Positions 46,301-55,189 of a DNA stretch of 64,000 nucleotides are shown piece by piece (positions within the stretch are counted from its first letter, which is position 1; the number at the start of each line of letters is the position of its first letter). Source of the stretch: Parelaphostrongylus tenuis (taxonomy: Eukaryota > Nematoda > Chromadorea > Rhabditida > Metastrongylidae). Location of the stretch: positions 158,262 to 222,261 of the forward strand of contig JAHQIW010005575.1 of NCBI GenBank assembly GCA_019055375.1, given 5' to 3'. The notes beneath the pieces are model-generated. The model had not been told where the DNA came from, ran no database searches, and saw only the letters and a list, made by a program, of their open reading frames with translations. A program made the position numbers and the translations under genes.

Positions 46301-49300
46301 GAAACGACCAACTCAGATACTACGAGCTTTCCTCTACACGTTCATATGCTCTTCGAGCTTCCAGCGTATTATACGCGTGGTAAAAAAAGGCGTGCGGCGG
46401 GTGTGAAACATAATTTTGCTGTGGATGCTACAGTGTGGCAAAATGGTTTTTTTCTCTTCGAAAAACGTTCACATAGGGTGCTGGCCAGAGATTTATGCCA
46501 TCGAATGATCACCAACACTCTTATGGAAAGTTCTTGTCAAGCAAAGGGGAGGAATATTCATCTGTACCCGTCTAACAGAAAAGAACCGATCATGTTTGCT
46601 ACTTTGACTTACAAAATCCAAGAAGAAAGAAAAAATGTTGAAAAAAAATGGAAAGACAGAAAGGAGGACGAACTGAATAGAAATTGGGTAATCAGAGGAA
46701 AGACAAGCCTTATTATATGTCGAAATAGCGTTGTTCAGAGCCTCCAAATCCCGACCACAATTCGTAGCGATATTGAGCAAGAGATCACTCCTAAATTCAG
46801 CATCACCGGACGTATAGGCATCAGTCACTAGTTTCCCGGCAGCCTGAATAAAAAGAAGTGATTATTATTTGAAAAACACACTGTTAACATTTAGATACTA
46901 GTGACGTCGATAGATAAATACTAAGATTTCCTGATTTTTAGTTTCACCGCCTCTCACCGGTCGTCTCACCGTCGAACGCCGCAGATGGAAACACCCAGTG
47001 TGCAGAGTGCTGAGGCAGAAATTCTCCTGCTGGAGTAGCTGGGTCTTCTTCCCTGGAGTCCCGAGATCAGCCTAATCAGGGCCTTGCACGGATCATCATC
47101 ACACCAGAATGTCGCCGGTCCTTGTGGTCCAAAGGGAGAGTGCCCCTTGAGACTAGTAGCTAGCAAGAGAATTTTTATTAGGTGAGAGGTATACATTTCT
47201 AATGCGGTTTACTCTTAGCTGGGTTCCCAAGGTGGATACGTCGGTCCCCTTCTCACCTTGTGTAGCCCTGCTGGGTTTAACCACCCCGCTGTGCTTCGCA
47301 GCGACACCCAAAAACACCTCCCAGCCACGATGAAGCGGTAAACCAATTGGGGGAGAAAAAGTAATAGCGAATCATGCATTGTTGAAATGCGTTGTTTAAT
47401 GCTGAAATATATTTTAGATAAAAGTGATTATGTTAGACATCGGTTCGTCTCGGTTGCATGGAAACAAATGATCGATCACATTCGCTGAACAAGAATTTTA
47501 AATACGAGTTTTAGTAACCACTCAAAAGATTAAATATTTCGCTATAGCCTTGCTTGGCCGTTTTTTTCAAGAGACCCTTTTACAGTCTGTAAAATTCAAA
47601 ATAAAATTATATTTCACATCGGAACCATAACTCAACTATTACTTGGCTGAAAGCACGAAAATCATATGAACGTGTAGAGAAGATATTTCCGCACTTTCCT
47701 ATAGTCCGCGGAGGGGCCGATCGATCGACCAACGTGTTGAAACGGGTATATCCGCCTTACGCCGCGCCCCACCTGGTAGAAAAGCCAAAATCCCCTTGCA
47801 CGCGTATTGGGAATTTGATCTTATTTGCTGCACTGCAGAAAAACGGCTTTTTTGAAAGATAAGCATACCAGTGGAATCACTGAAACATGCGCTATCGAAT
47901 GACTAAAAGTCTAAGAGAAAGCTCTGTCCGGCGAGAAATATATGCATTTTGAAAAACTTTATCTTGAACTTTACAGCGTTATAAAGAGGTATTTTCAAAA
48001 TCGGCCACATAGTGCGTAGCCAGAGAGTCAGACAGCAAATGAGGTCGAATGAAGAATTGCTTCCTCTGTGACCGAAATTAGCTATATATCGTTCATATGC
48101 GCATTCCTCGCTTTAAGTTCTTCTACTAATGACGTACTACCCCCTGTTTGCTTCATATTCACTTTAGACTGTGGAAAAAACGTTAGATGGTGCAAAAGTA
48201 ATGGCAGTTGAAACTCGCGAGTTCAAGAAGTGTCGTAAATCAGCAAGACATGAACCGCAAATACCTCTTCACCAACCTTTTGCTAGTCTGTGGTTATGAA
48301 AAAACTCACCACTGAAATGCCCATTTTCTTACGAAGGTATTCAATAATTTGAAAATTACAAGAAAATAACCCTGGTGATCGATGAATGGTCTGAACAGCC
48401 AATGGAGCTCGTGTTCTACTGCGCGCATGTGGTACAGCAGGCAGGATGTCCCGCGACATGTACGTGGCCCATGGTTTGATACCGCGTCCAAGGTCGCGAA
48501 GCCCTCAATCGCTCTGGGGTCAGTAATTTGCTAGCAGACTTATCTGGTAGAATAGTAGCACTGACTTCTTACATCGCGCACACTGTGATCCATCGCAGAG
48601 GCCCGATCAAACGATGCCACGAATGGAAATGAATGCATGGCGCATCCCTCACGGCTCGTGATGGACGCCAAAGCTTCATCAATGGTACTTTTCCGTTCAA
48701 TAGCACAGATTTTCAAGCATATCGCATCCACTCGGCAAGAATTTTCACAAAAAGTGTGAGACATAATTCGTAAGCTTAAATCTCAAGGTAGCGCTTAAGT
48801 GGCCCGTTGTTTGAAAAACACCCTTGTAAGACGGAAAATTCAAAACAGAACTATGTTTCACACGCGCGTATTTCTCGCAATGTAGAGCTCTTGGTTCAGA
48901 CTATTAGCTATAATCCGATAGCATAAGATTTCCCGATTCCAACGCTGTGCTTATATCTCGAAAAGACCTTTTCTCTGGAAGGCAGCAGGGAAAATAAAAT
49001 TTCATTCACGTGTGCGAACAAATGTTCTTTGGCCAATTCACGGGCCGTGGAGCGCGGTGAAAGGAGCGCATCAGCGCGATTATCGATCGATGACGCCCAA
49101 GTGTTGTGTATATGATTAGGAATTGTTTCTCCGCTCTGGAGCAAACTCCGCATTATAAGTGCCTGACTCTGATACTAGATTTTCTCCACTCGTTCAAGTG
49201 CTTTTCGTGCTCCCAGCGAAGTTAATTGCCAGGACTGTGAAACATTTTTATTTGATTTTCAGCGATATGAATGGCCTTTGCAAAAACTCCTGAACGCTGC

Positions 49301-49653
49301 TAACCGAATTAACCGAAACATACGAAACTTTCGCTCATTCCTCTATTCTTCGATGCTTCAAATTGTCCGGTTGACGTGAGGGATGAGGAGGGAACCGTGT
49401 TCAATACGTAAACGGTTGACTTCTGCTTCCAATAAGGAGACGATAGCATCGAAATCCATGACTATCTAAAGAGAAAAAGAGGAAAGAACAAAAAACAAAA
49501 ACACCAACACACCAGAAATTGGAAGCTTGTCGTTCGTCTGTTGAGGCCTCTTAATACTTCGACTAACTGCTGCTCCGAATTGCCGACGTCAACGACCGCG
49601 ATGACTTCAGTATCGATCGGCTGAGCAAATTTATTCGAATCAGTGACATCATC
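37331..49653 (-). CDS. MLYCD: Malonyl-CoA decarboxylase, multi-exon
   Basis: Converts malonyl-CoA to acetyl-CoA and CO2, controlling fatty-acid synthesis and oxidation (mitochondria, peroxisome, cytosol in animals). Exons, high to low: 49513-49653 and 49376-49465 (N-terminal, tentative), 46709-46843, 45395-45517, ~45171-45305, 44945-45018, 43848-43938, 43682-43766, 42767-42922, 42619-42710, 40515-40635, 40269-40374, 37331-37442 (TAA). Reading phase agrees at all these junctions. Helical domain: RSDLLLNIATNCGRDLE, FRLLRSLGNLPDGIKQVCDM, VWFCQSNVKVERLTGQSP. Catalytic domain: KAVHPVKGPSDLMNRLGNLR, CYYFSHEAMPREPLVIVYVA, GIDLGNMLIKSVASRLHSEL, HSTLSPIPGF (active Ser region), NFHLKNGAEIYRLNW (active His region), VGIMVNYRYIKASKAVA. 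About 486 residues in total, close to the ~490 of the animal family. The end is ...ELHGL, with no SKL-type peroxisome signal. The 46709 donor is GC, not GT; the 45305 acceptor is weak. Start codon not settled. Confidence 0.9.
37675..37760 (-). repeat. tRNA-like element, family T2
   Basis: Minus strand: ggctttgatggtgtagtgggcgcgcgactcc...gaaaccggggttcaacatccacca, then an extension ending tgcctatcacc. Box B ggttcaac is intact; the acceptor stem is not. Confidence 0.55.
38600..39270. mobile_element. TIR-F family copy, decayed
   Basis: The left part gctggacgagaagttttcatagcg...cattcgaaagcttaaatctcaa (38650-38700) and the right part caaatgattactaacattcttagtgaaagctcc (39230-39265) are inverted relatives. 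The interior contains tgtgtcacattggc and gtactgcactac-type blocks seen in other copies. Confidence 0.5.
39750..39830 (-). repeat. tRNA-like remnant, family T2
   Basis: Minus strand: aaacgctgaaacgcgggttcaactcccacctgagggccaatttttgcctacc; the same T-arm and extension as the element at 39.96 kb. Confidence 0.55.
39955..40062 (+). repeat. tRNA-like element, family T2, best copy
   Basis: gcatcggtggtgtaatggtggcacacactcacggtatgggtgaaacgcgtgttcaattcccatctgaaatcggatttttgcctaccactcaa. Box A and box B spacing is tRNA-like, but an acceptor stem cannot be paired. It sits in the last MLYCD intron. Confidence 0.65.
40105..40205 (-). repeat. tRNA-like element, family T2
   Basis: Minus strand: ggtgaccttggtggtgtagtggtagcatgcgctcgcagtatgagtgaaacgtgggttgaacttcccc, then gttttgcgtatcacc. 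Inverted relative to the T2 copy only ~50 bases upstream. Confidence 0.6.
40828..42300. mobile_element. TIR-F family copy interrupted by a palindromic element
   Basis: The left end gacaaatgaatattcggcctcattcgctgg...attatgtttca (40828-40981) is inverted at the right end cataattttg...ccagcaaatagggtcaaatactcatttttcgtc (about 42110-42297). A 0.56-kb palindrome (40982-41539) is inserted in the left part. The whole lies in the MLYCD intron between 40635 and 42619. Confidence 0.65.
40982..41539. mobile_element. Near-perfect palindromic element, family PAL, with 14-bp target-site duplication
   Basis: Arms of ~227 bases (40983-41209 and 41264-41490) are almost exact inverted copies around a 54-base loop. 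Both contain acaccggtgtttcggaggc and its complement, and the block ccccgccccacattaagccc. The flanks read aaaattatgtttca on both sides (40968-40981 and 41540-41553), a 14-base direct repeat. The loop sequence gaatgttcataacgaggttttaaaaacagtcgattcaatgg is repeated at the right end. Confidence 0.85.
43245..43570 (-). repeat. tRNA-like SINE inside an MLYCD intron
   Basis: Reverse-strand copy: gctatcggctttggtcagcccctcaaggatgcgc, gctgctgtcctcccagataaaactggtacc, and a head ending gagcttctatgactactacgc. The taatctatcaagtcat phrase is duplicated in tandem at 43382-43430. Confidence 0.65.
44280..44600. repeat. TIR-F family fragment
   Basis: One arm only: gtgctggacaagaacttttcatataagtgtcagcaatcactcgaaag...aaaataaaactatgctttacac. 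It lies in an MLYCD intron and ends near the palindromic gatcgatcgatc. Confidence 0.55.
45665..45960 (+). repeat. tRNA-like SINE, diverged, in an MLYCD intron
   Basis: cacactaagccttccaccgc...ggtaccatacttgtatggtcagacagcaggcagtactgacttgat, gccaccgagagtcattgtgaaag, ending agagaatgattgaagccaatagctttatcc. Confidence 0.6.
46010..46595. repeat. TIR-F family fragment in an MLYCD intron
   Basis: Contains gactaatagtaatcattcgataactt, the interior aatatggcaggaaaaacaag and the right arm gaatgatcaccaacactcttatggaaagttc...aatattcatctgtacccgtc. Confidence 0.5.
46950..47350 (-). repeat. Repeat family R3, reversed copy
   Basis: The reverse complement shares ctcatcgtgg, agcacagcggggtggttaaaccc and cccagctaagagtaaaccgc with the 51.8-kb copy. 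It lies in the intron between MLYCD exons 46709-46843 and 49376-49465. Confidence 0.6.
47440..48075. repeat. TIR-F family copy, decayed
   Basis: Blocks ctgaacaagaattttaaatacgagttttagtaaccactcaaaagatt and aattcaaaataaaattatatttcac are followed by an inverted set ending gtcagacagcaaatgaggtcgaatgaagaattgcttcctctg. Confidence 0.5.
48415..48690 (+). repeat. tRNA-like SINE, diverged
   Basis: atggtttgataccgcgtccaaggtcgcgaagccctcaatcgctctggggtcagtaatttgctagcagac, tagtagcactgacttcttacat, gcatggcgcatccctcacggctcgtgatggacgcc. Confidence 0.6.
48700..49240. repeat. TIR-F family copy, decayed
   Basis: cactcggcaagaattttcacaaaaagtg and tttgaaaaacacccttgtaagacgg resemble the left arm; gcatcagcgcgattatcgatcgatgacgcc and tgcgttcgttttctcc-type phrases resemble interiors of other copies. 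Confidence 0.4.
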
Positions 49654-49826
49654 CTAAAACATAAAAGAAACTTTATCTCCCATGAAACTGAAGGTTCTAA
49701 GGAAGGATTCTGAGGGTCCCAGGAATTCTAGAAATCCTGAGGCTTCAGTGGGCTCTCAGGAACGATATTATTCTTAGCCGATCGCTAACCTACTTCGTTT
49801 TCGGTTTGCTCGTCTCTACGAGATAT

Positions 49827-50030
49827 CAAACGCTTCACAGGGTGACCACTATCGACACGATTGTGGCCCGACTACTTCACGAAAAGCCTGGAAGAAGGAT
49901 GAGGTCCTCAAGGAATTTCCAGAGCGAGCAAGGCTCACCGGAGCTGATCTGGCACACGGCGGGGAGAAATGGACTTTCTATGGTGCACGCTTGCGTCACC
50001 TGACGATTAACGGGGACAACAATTAGCAGG
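49827..50030 (+). CDS. Possible terminal exon of an unrecognised plus-strand gene
   Basis: After the acceptor-like gcttcacag (ends about 49839) an open frame reads GDHYRHDCGPTTSRKAWKKD, then VLKEFPERARLTGADLAHGG and EKWTFYGARLRHLTINGDNN to TAG at about 50025. Codon use and amino-acid balance look coding. No upstream partner exon was identified, and the MLYCD N-terminal exons lie on the other strand only 0.2 kb away. Family not recognised. Confidence 0.3.
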
Positions 50031-50479
50031 TCAAACGCACTTTGTCAAGCCTTTGGGCTCTTCAGTAATGAAAATTTTTATCCTCGTATTTTGTGGGTAA
50101 TTTCGATTTTTTCCGTAAAATGACCGATGGGAGGAGATTTTCTAAACCCCTTGGGGACCACATGCTAGGAAATGTGGCACGCCGCGCACTTCTTCCTCGC
50201 CTCCCTCGGGTCAAACCTTCTTTCAGTGACAAAATCGCTCGAATGAAAAATCTCCCTAGTCGAGCTTTCCTCATATATGGAATGAGTCGTATGTTGATCG
50301 ACTGACTTCCGCGGACCCACGCCGGTGGACACTCGGAACGACTTCACCTCCTCTACACCGAGTAGTCGCCGACTACGGTACTGCTTTTTGTTGCAGCGCC
50401 GCATGCGAATTAGTTCAAAAATTAGTCGGCGGACACACCCAGACTGAGTTCGCGGAAGTCAACCGCCTAATTAGCGGAG

Positions 50480-50585
50480 AAGACTGAGTGGTACGCAAAA
50501 AATCGATCTCATATGGGAGTCGAGCCCACCTTTCATCCTCACCGAGGACGCGCACTACCACTGCACTACAGCTACCAACGCGCGA
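50480..50585 (-). repeat. tRNA-like element
   Basis: Minus strand: gtagctgtagtgcagtggtagtgcgcgtcctcggtgaggatgaaaggtgggctcgactcccatatgaga, then tttttgcgtaccactcag. The T-arm is intact; the extension matches family T2. Confidence 0.6.
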
Positions 50586-50704
50586 CTGATAGTGATAACA
50601 CATTTGTTTTCTTCGGACGATCTTTTCTGCCGACGGGGGTATTGTCGACGGCTCGCACAAAGAGGGCCATATATAGTGAACCAACCTTCCTTCAATCTCG
50701 GCAC

Positions 50705-51255
50705 GAAAACAATCAATAATGCTCACAGGTCACAGTTTCAACCCCTTGGAAATCACCTACGCGGCACCGCGCTGGTCACTCGCGCGGCAGTCCCTAAAAT
50801 GTTGATCACCAAGGAGATTACGATTCATTAGTCATGCCGAGGATAAGATAAAAACGGTTTACAACGTATTTAGTTCAAATTGAAATAATAAAGTAACTCT
50901 CCGACCTACCACTACCTCAACAATGCCACCAAATCTCGTACAAACGCCTTTTTAAAGATAACAACCCATTTTTTTGTGCGTAGGCGTAACATGCAGGCTT
51001 AACCCTTCGAGAACCGCGTTTGATAGCACGCGGCGCGGCGCTGGTCACTCGCGCGGCAGTCCTCAAAGGGTTATTGACCAAGTAAGTTACGATTGACCGG
51101 CTGTGCTGAGGATAAAAGGAAGTCGGTTTGCAACATAGTTATTCTAAATTCAAATGAAAAACGAGGCTCTTTGACCTACCCGGACTGCGGTAATGCCACC
51201 TAATCTCGGACAAGCACTTTTCTTACAAAAATAGTGGCCCATTTTGGATCAGGCG
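50705..51255 (+). repeat. Diverged tandem duplication, ~270-bp units
   Basis: The unit at about 50745-50990 recurs at about 51000-51255. Shared landmarks: ctggtcactcgcgcggcagtcc, accaag-agttacgatt, gaggataagataaaaacggttt / gaggataaaaggaagtcggttt, and caatgccaccaaatctcg / taatgccacctaatctcg. No conserved frame. Confidence 0.7.
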
Positions 51256-51423
51256 TAATCTACCCGAAAGTCTACGTGATTGCACCAACACGTCGTATTA
51301 CACGACTAAAGAGCAACCATATGAAATTTTAGAGATTCTCGATATCCTTGTTGCTAACGCATTTCGTTTTATGAAGCGTCTGACGACGAGTATCCCGCTT
51401 TATTTATCATTTGTTGAATTTGG

Positions 51424-51650
51424 TGGCGCGTATGGCCTAGTGGCTAGAGGTGCCCTGCGTCTCACATGTCGATGGCTTGTCCTCGCGCCTCCCAAGCTTA
51501 CCAAGCCTTCCATCTCGAGAGGCGGTAGATCGGTACCGTACTTGTCTGGGTGGATAGCAGCACTGACTTGATAAATCGATAGGCCACTAGGAGTCTTTCC
51601 AAAGAAAACCAAAGGTCAGGTATCCATTGAATGAGCTCTGAAGGTCCTAA
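51424..51650 (+). repeat. tRNA-like SINE, 3' truncated
   Basis: Head ggcgcgtatggcctagtggctagaggtgccctgcg, body accaagccttccatctcgag, ggtaccgtacttgtctgggtgg, agcagcactgacttgataaatcgataggccac. The usual gatcaacgcc end is absent. Confidence 0.7.
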
Positions 51651-51654
51651 ATGA

Positions 51655-51805
51655 TATATGTATATATGTACATATATGTATATATATTTATTTATATATG
51701 TGCATATATATGTATATAAGGGTTATATACGGATGTTACATGTTGTATATATATGTATATATACATACCTATGTTCATGTACATATGTACATATACATAT
51801 ATCTT
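51655..51805. repeat. TATATG microsatellite
   Basis: Runs of tatatgtatatatgtacata. Open frames here are repeat artefacts. Confidence 0.9.
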
Positions 51806-51814
51806 ACCGATAAG

Positions 51815-52930
51815 TTTACCTCCTCATCGTGGGCCGGGAGGGGGGGGGGTCTTCCTGGATGTCGGGTTGCGAAGGACACGGTGTGGTTCAACCCCCGGCA
51901 GAGCCATCCAAATTAAGGACTCCGACGTTTACACCGGGAGAGCTCAGCTAAGAGTAAACCATACCAGAAATGACCGCGGTCTTGGTAGGTACTAGTCGCA
52001 AAGTGGTGATCTCCCTTTGATCCACAATAGCAGGTGAATGCTTTAATGTGGTGACGTCCCGCGAATCCCCGGCTACCCCTACTTGGGACTCCAGAGAACA
52101 AAAGTGATAAAACAGAACGGTTTCCCTTGCTGGGGCTTCCACTATCACTCTACTTCTAAGTTTTCGAGTAACACTTTAACCCACTAAGGTGCGGCGTGTA
52201 CTGACTGACGTACACGATTGTTTGAAGCTCTTTCTCGCTGGACAAAACTATTCTATTAGGACTTTTGATTTTTTTTTCGCTAGTTCAAATCTTTGCGATC
52301 TCAACAATATGTTCGATTCTTGGAGAAAACGCTTTCTAATGCGTTGTAGCGGCGAAAATCAAATTATGTTTCACACTCTGTTTATTTTATTTGCTTAACT
52401 GAGGCTGGTATATGGGTTATCGCTGAACTTTCACTAGTCATTCGATCGCCCAAATCTCGGGGGTTTTGACGCTATAGTTGGTTTTTCGAAAGGTCATCAT
52501 AGAACATTGTAAGAGTGAAAAGAAGATTACGTGTCGCACTCAAAGTTTTTATTGTACCTAGAAGTTATGTATGCATCGAAAAACATATGGCCATGTAGAG
52601 AAAATCATAGAGTATCAGGATAAGACAAAAAAAACCTAAGGTTTCATTCTCCAAATGGAGCGAAAACGTAATTAAATAACGAAAATCGTGCGTCTCTTAA
52701 GAGTTGCGCTGTTGGTCATCGATCGACTACCGTTCTAAATGGTTAAGGACTATATGGTATGTTTTGTATCATGCCGCGCGACGTTATATCTCACCCAGCT
52801 ACTGTAATGTCGGCCGTCGCGTCTCGTGGGAAAGCAGGCGCAGGCAGCTAGACTTGCACTGACAGACATGCAGACAGTGCATGCTTGCGACTGCCGCGCA
52901 AGCGACGCCGCCTTCCTATCAGCGGTGGCT
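51815..52930 (+). repeat. Repeat family R3+R4 (second copy) with a nested insertion
   Basis: R3 (51815-52150: cgtgggccgggagg..., gagctcagctaagagtaaaccatacc, tctccctttgatcc) and R4 (52770-52930: cagctactgtaatg, gtgggaaagcaggcg, gactgccgcgcaagcgacg) are separated by about 600 bases (52180-52760). In the copy at 28.6-29.0 kb they are almost adjacent. The separating piece carries TIR-F blocks (ctcgctggacaaaactattctattagg, gaaaatcaaattatgtttcacac). Confidence 0.6.
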
Positions 52931-53106
52931 CGTCAGAAGTGTAAACGTACATAATACACATAAGTGTGCGTGTGTACATACATGTATAGCACCACTTTTT
53001 ACGTCATTACAGCTGTTCTATCGTCGATCCATTTACCATGATTGCGGATCTACTAAATATCGCATCTGGAACGTGTAAAGCGCAAGAATTCGACATATAT
53101 ACAATG

Positions 53107-53138
<32 letters not shown>

Positions 53139-53364
53139 TATACATCTGTGCAAATACACATGTATAAGTACGTATATATTCCTTTTCAGATAATAGCGAT
53201 AGCTATGCGGTGGCAATCATGACTGTTGATGTGACGTGTCAGGCGCTAAAATATATCATTGTGGCACATTTCCACCCACACCGATTACGTCATTTCCATT
53301 CCAGAGACAGTCCTGTCCTCCGCAGGTCTTTTGTTCAGCCTGTATCGTAGGAACAGTAATAGTA

Positions 53365-53450
53365 GAATAAGAGCCTCCGTAGTGCAGTGGTAAGCACGAG
53401 CGTCCGTAAGTGTTAGACGAAGGCTCGATTCTAGTGCGAGGTCAAAGCTT
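53365..53450 (+). repeat. tRNA-like element, family T1
   Basis: gagcctccgtagtgcagtggtaagcacgagcgtccg...gaaggctcgattctagtgcgaggtcaaagctttgcatatcactcaat. Counterpart of the 29.93-kb copy. Confidence 0.6.
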
Positions 53451-53989
53451 TGCATATCACTCAATATTACTTGGCCTTCAAAAATTTCATGAGTTTTTGA
53501 CTGTTGCTTGAAGATTTCTCTTCTTTATGAATGTCGCAGAAAGCTCTGGCCGAAAAAATTCACCTAGCAGCCTGGAGATAGCTGAGCTGAGGTATTCTCT
53601 AGGGTCTTCGTTGACTGATCGGAAGAAAGTGCTATGGAGGAATCGAAGCAGCGCCTGTTGATAGGACACATTGGTACAGGCTACGATACGTCCTCTCCTA
53701 CCACCTCTTCTCACTATAAATTTCTCTTAACACAAACTGCTCTCCATCATGATTTGAACTGAGTAACCTTGAACTTATTCCTGTATGCTTCATAAAGCTA
53801 TGGGAATAAGAATCAAATGAATAAGAAGATAACAAGTCTGAGAACGAGAGCAAAGAAGTAGCTATCTAGCCCACCATTAAGGAGGTATTTTTCCACGTAT
53901 GCTGTCCCATTCATAGCTATCTTCGGAGAAACGATAGAGGACGTTTAGTTCCTCTCTTCATCTGCTCACAATCCACTTCCATCTGGAAT

Positions 53990-54209
53990 CATGTATACAT
54001 GTACATATATGCATATATGTGTACATATATATCGATTACATATGTATAATGACAGGTGACAGGTGATATGTATAGATATATGTACACGTGCATGTACGTA
54101 TGTTCACCTATGCACGTAAGCACATGTATACATATATGTATATATTCACATATGTATATATATACATATGGATATGCGTGCATACATATGCGTATGTACA
54201 CGTATAGAG

Positions 54210-54255
<46 letters not shown>

Positions 54256-54340
54256 ACACATATACATGGTACATTATATGTGTGCATATGCATACATGTA
54301 TGTATGCATGCATATATCTATATATATATATATATGAATA
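53990..54340. repeat. TATATG-rich microsatellite tract
   Basis: Counterpart of 30548-30830 in the duplicated segment, with different repeat numbers. Frames through it are artefactual. Confidence 0.9.
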
Positions 54341-55189
54341 AAACTTCTGACAGAAGAATTCTCCCTTCCCCCTCCCAAAGAAGCCCTAACCCTTTAGGGA
54401 CCGTGGACCCATGGCCTCGTGATCTTTTGACTGGCAACACTGGACGGTCTGCTTAATCCCATCTGCATCTCTAGTCCTCAACGCGCTGCGTCTAACAACA
54501 GCATGATGTTGTGAAAACAATGGCACGCCTGGGGGGTTAGAGATATAGGGGAGCTGGAGCAGATCGCCCATGGTCGCCAGTTGGAGATGTAGGGCAGTGG
54601 GGTTCACGGTTCCAAAAGAGTCAGGTGTCCGTCGTAGAATGAATCAGAACAAACGACAAAGTATAGACGACGATAATAAACACGATTTGAATAAGATCGC
54701 AAAAAAAATCGTTACTCATGTGGCGAAAGGCAAAAGATAAATACATATAATCGACTAGTGAGTATCTCAATTAATCCTGCAGAAGAAAAAAAAACAACTA
54801 GAAGTTGTATCCATTCATAAAAAACCAAAAAACAAACGAATACGTGAAGGCGATCAATGATGAATACCAGAAATGATTGGCCTTCTTTTTCTGATAAAGG
54901 TGAAACGAAATCAACAAAAGTACTATCAAAATTAATTCTGCCTTCTGATTACAATACAAAAATTCTCACTTAAACTTGGTTAGAGTTCCTTTCAGAATGA
55001 GAAGGGGACAGATGAATATTCGATCTCATTTGCTGATCCAGGAACTTTTCATTGGGGTGTTAGTAATCATTCGAAACCTGGATTTCTGACCACAGCCCCA
55101 CGTCACTGATCTTCGAAAGAACCTTTTTTTGACGTTGCTAGAAGAGGGAATTTGTTGTAATTCATATCGCAAAACGGGGTCGCTATACG

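Noticed and set aside
46256..46831. 191-codon plus-strand open frame
   Set aside because: It spans a TIR-F fragment, intron and the antisense of an MLYCD exon; it has no domain and overlaps a secure exon on the other strand.
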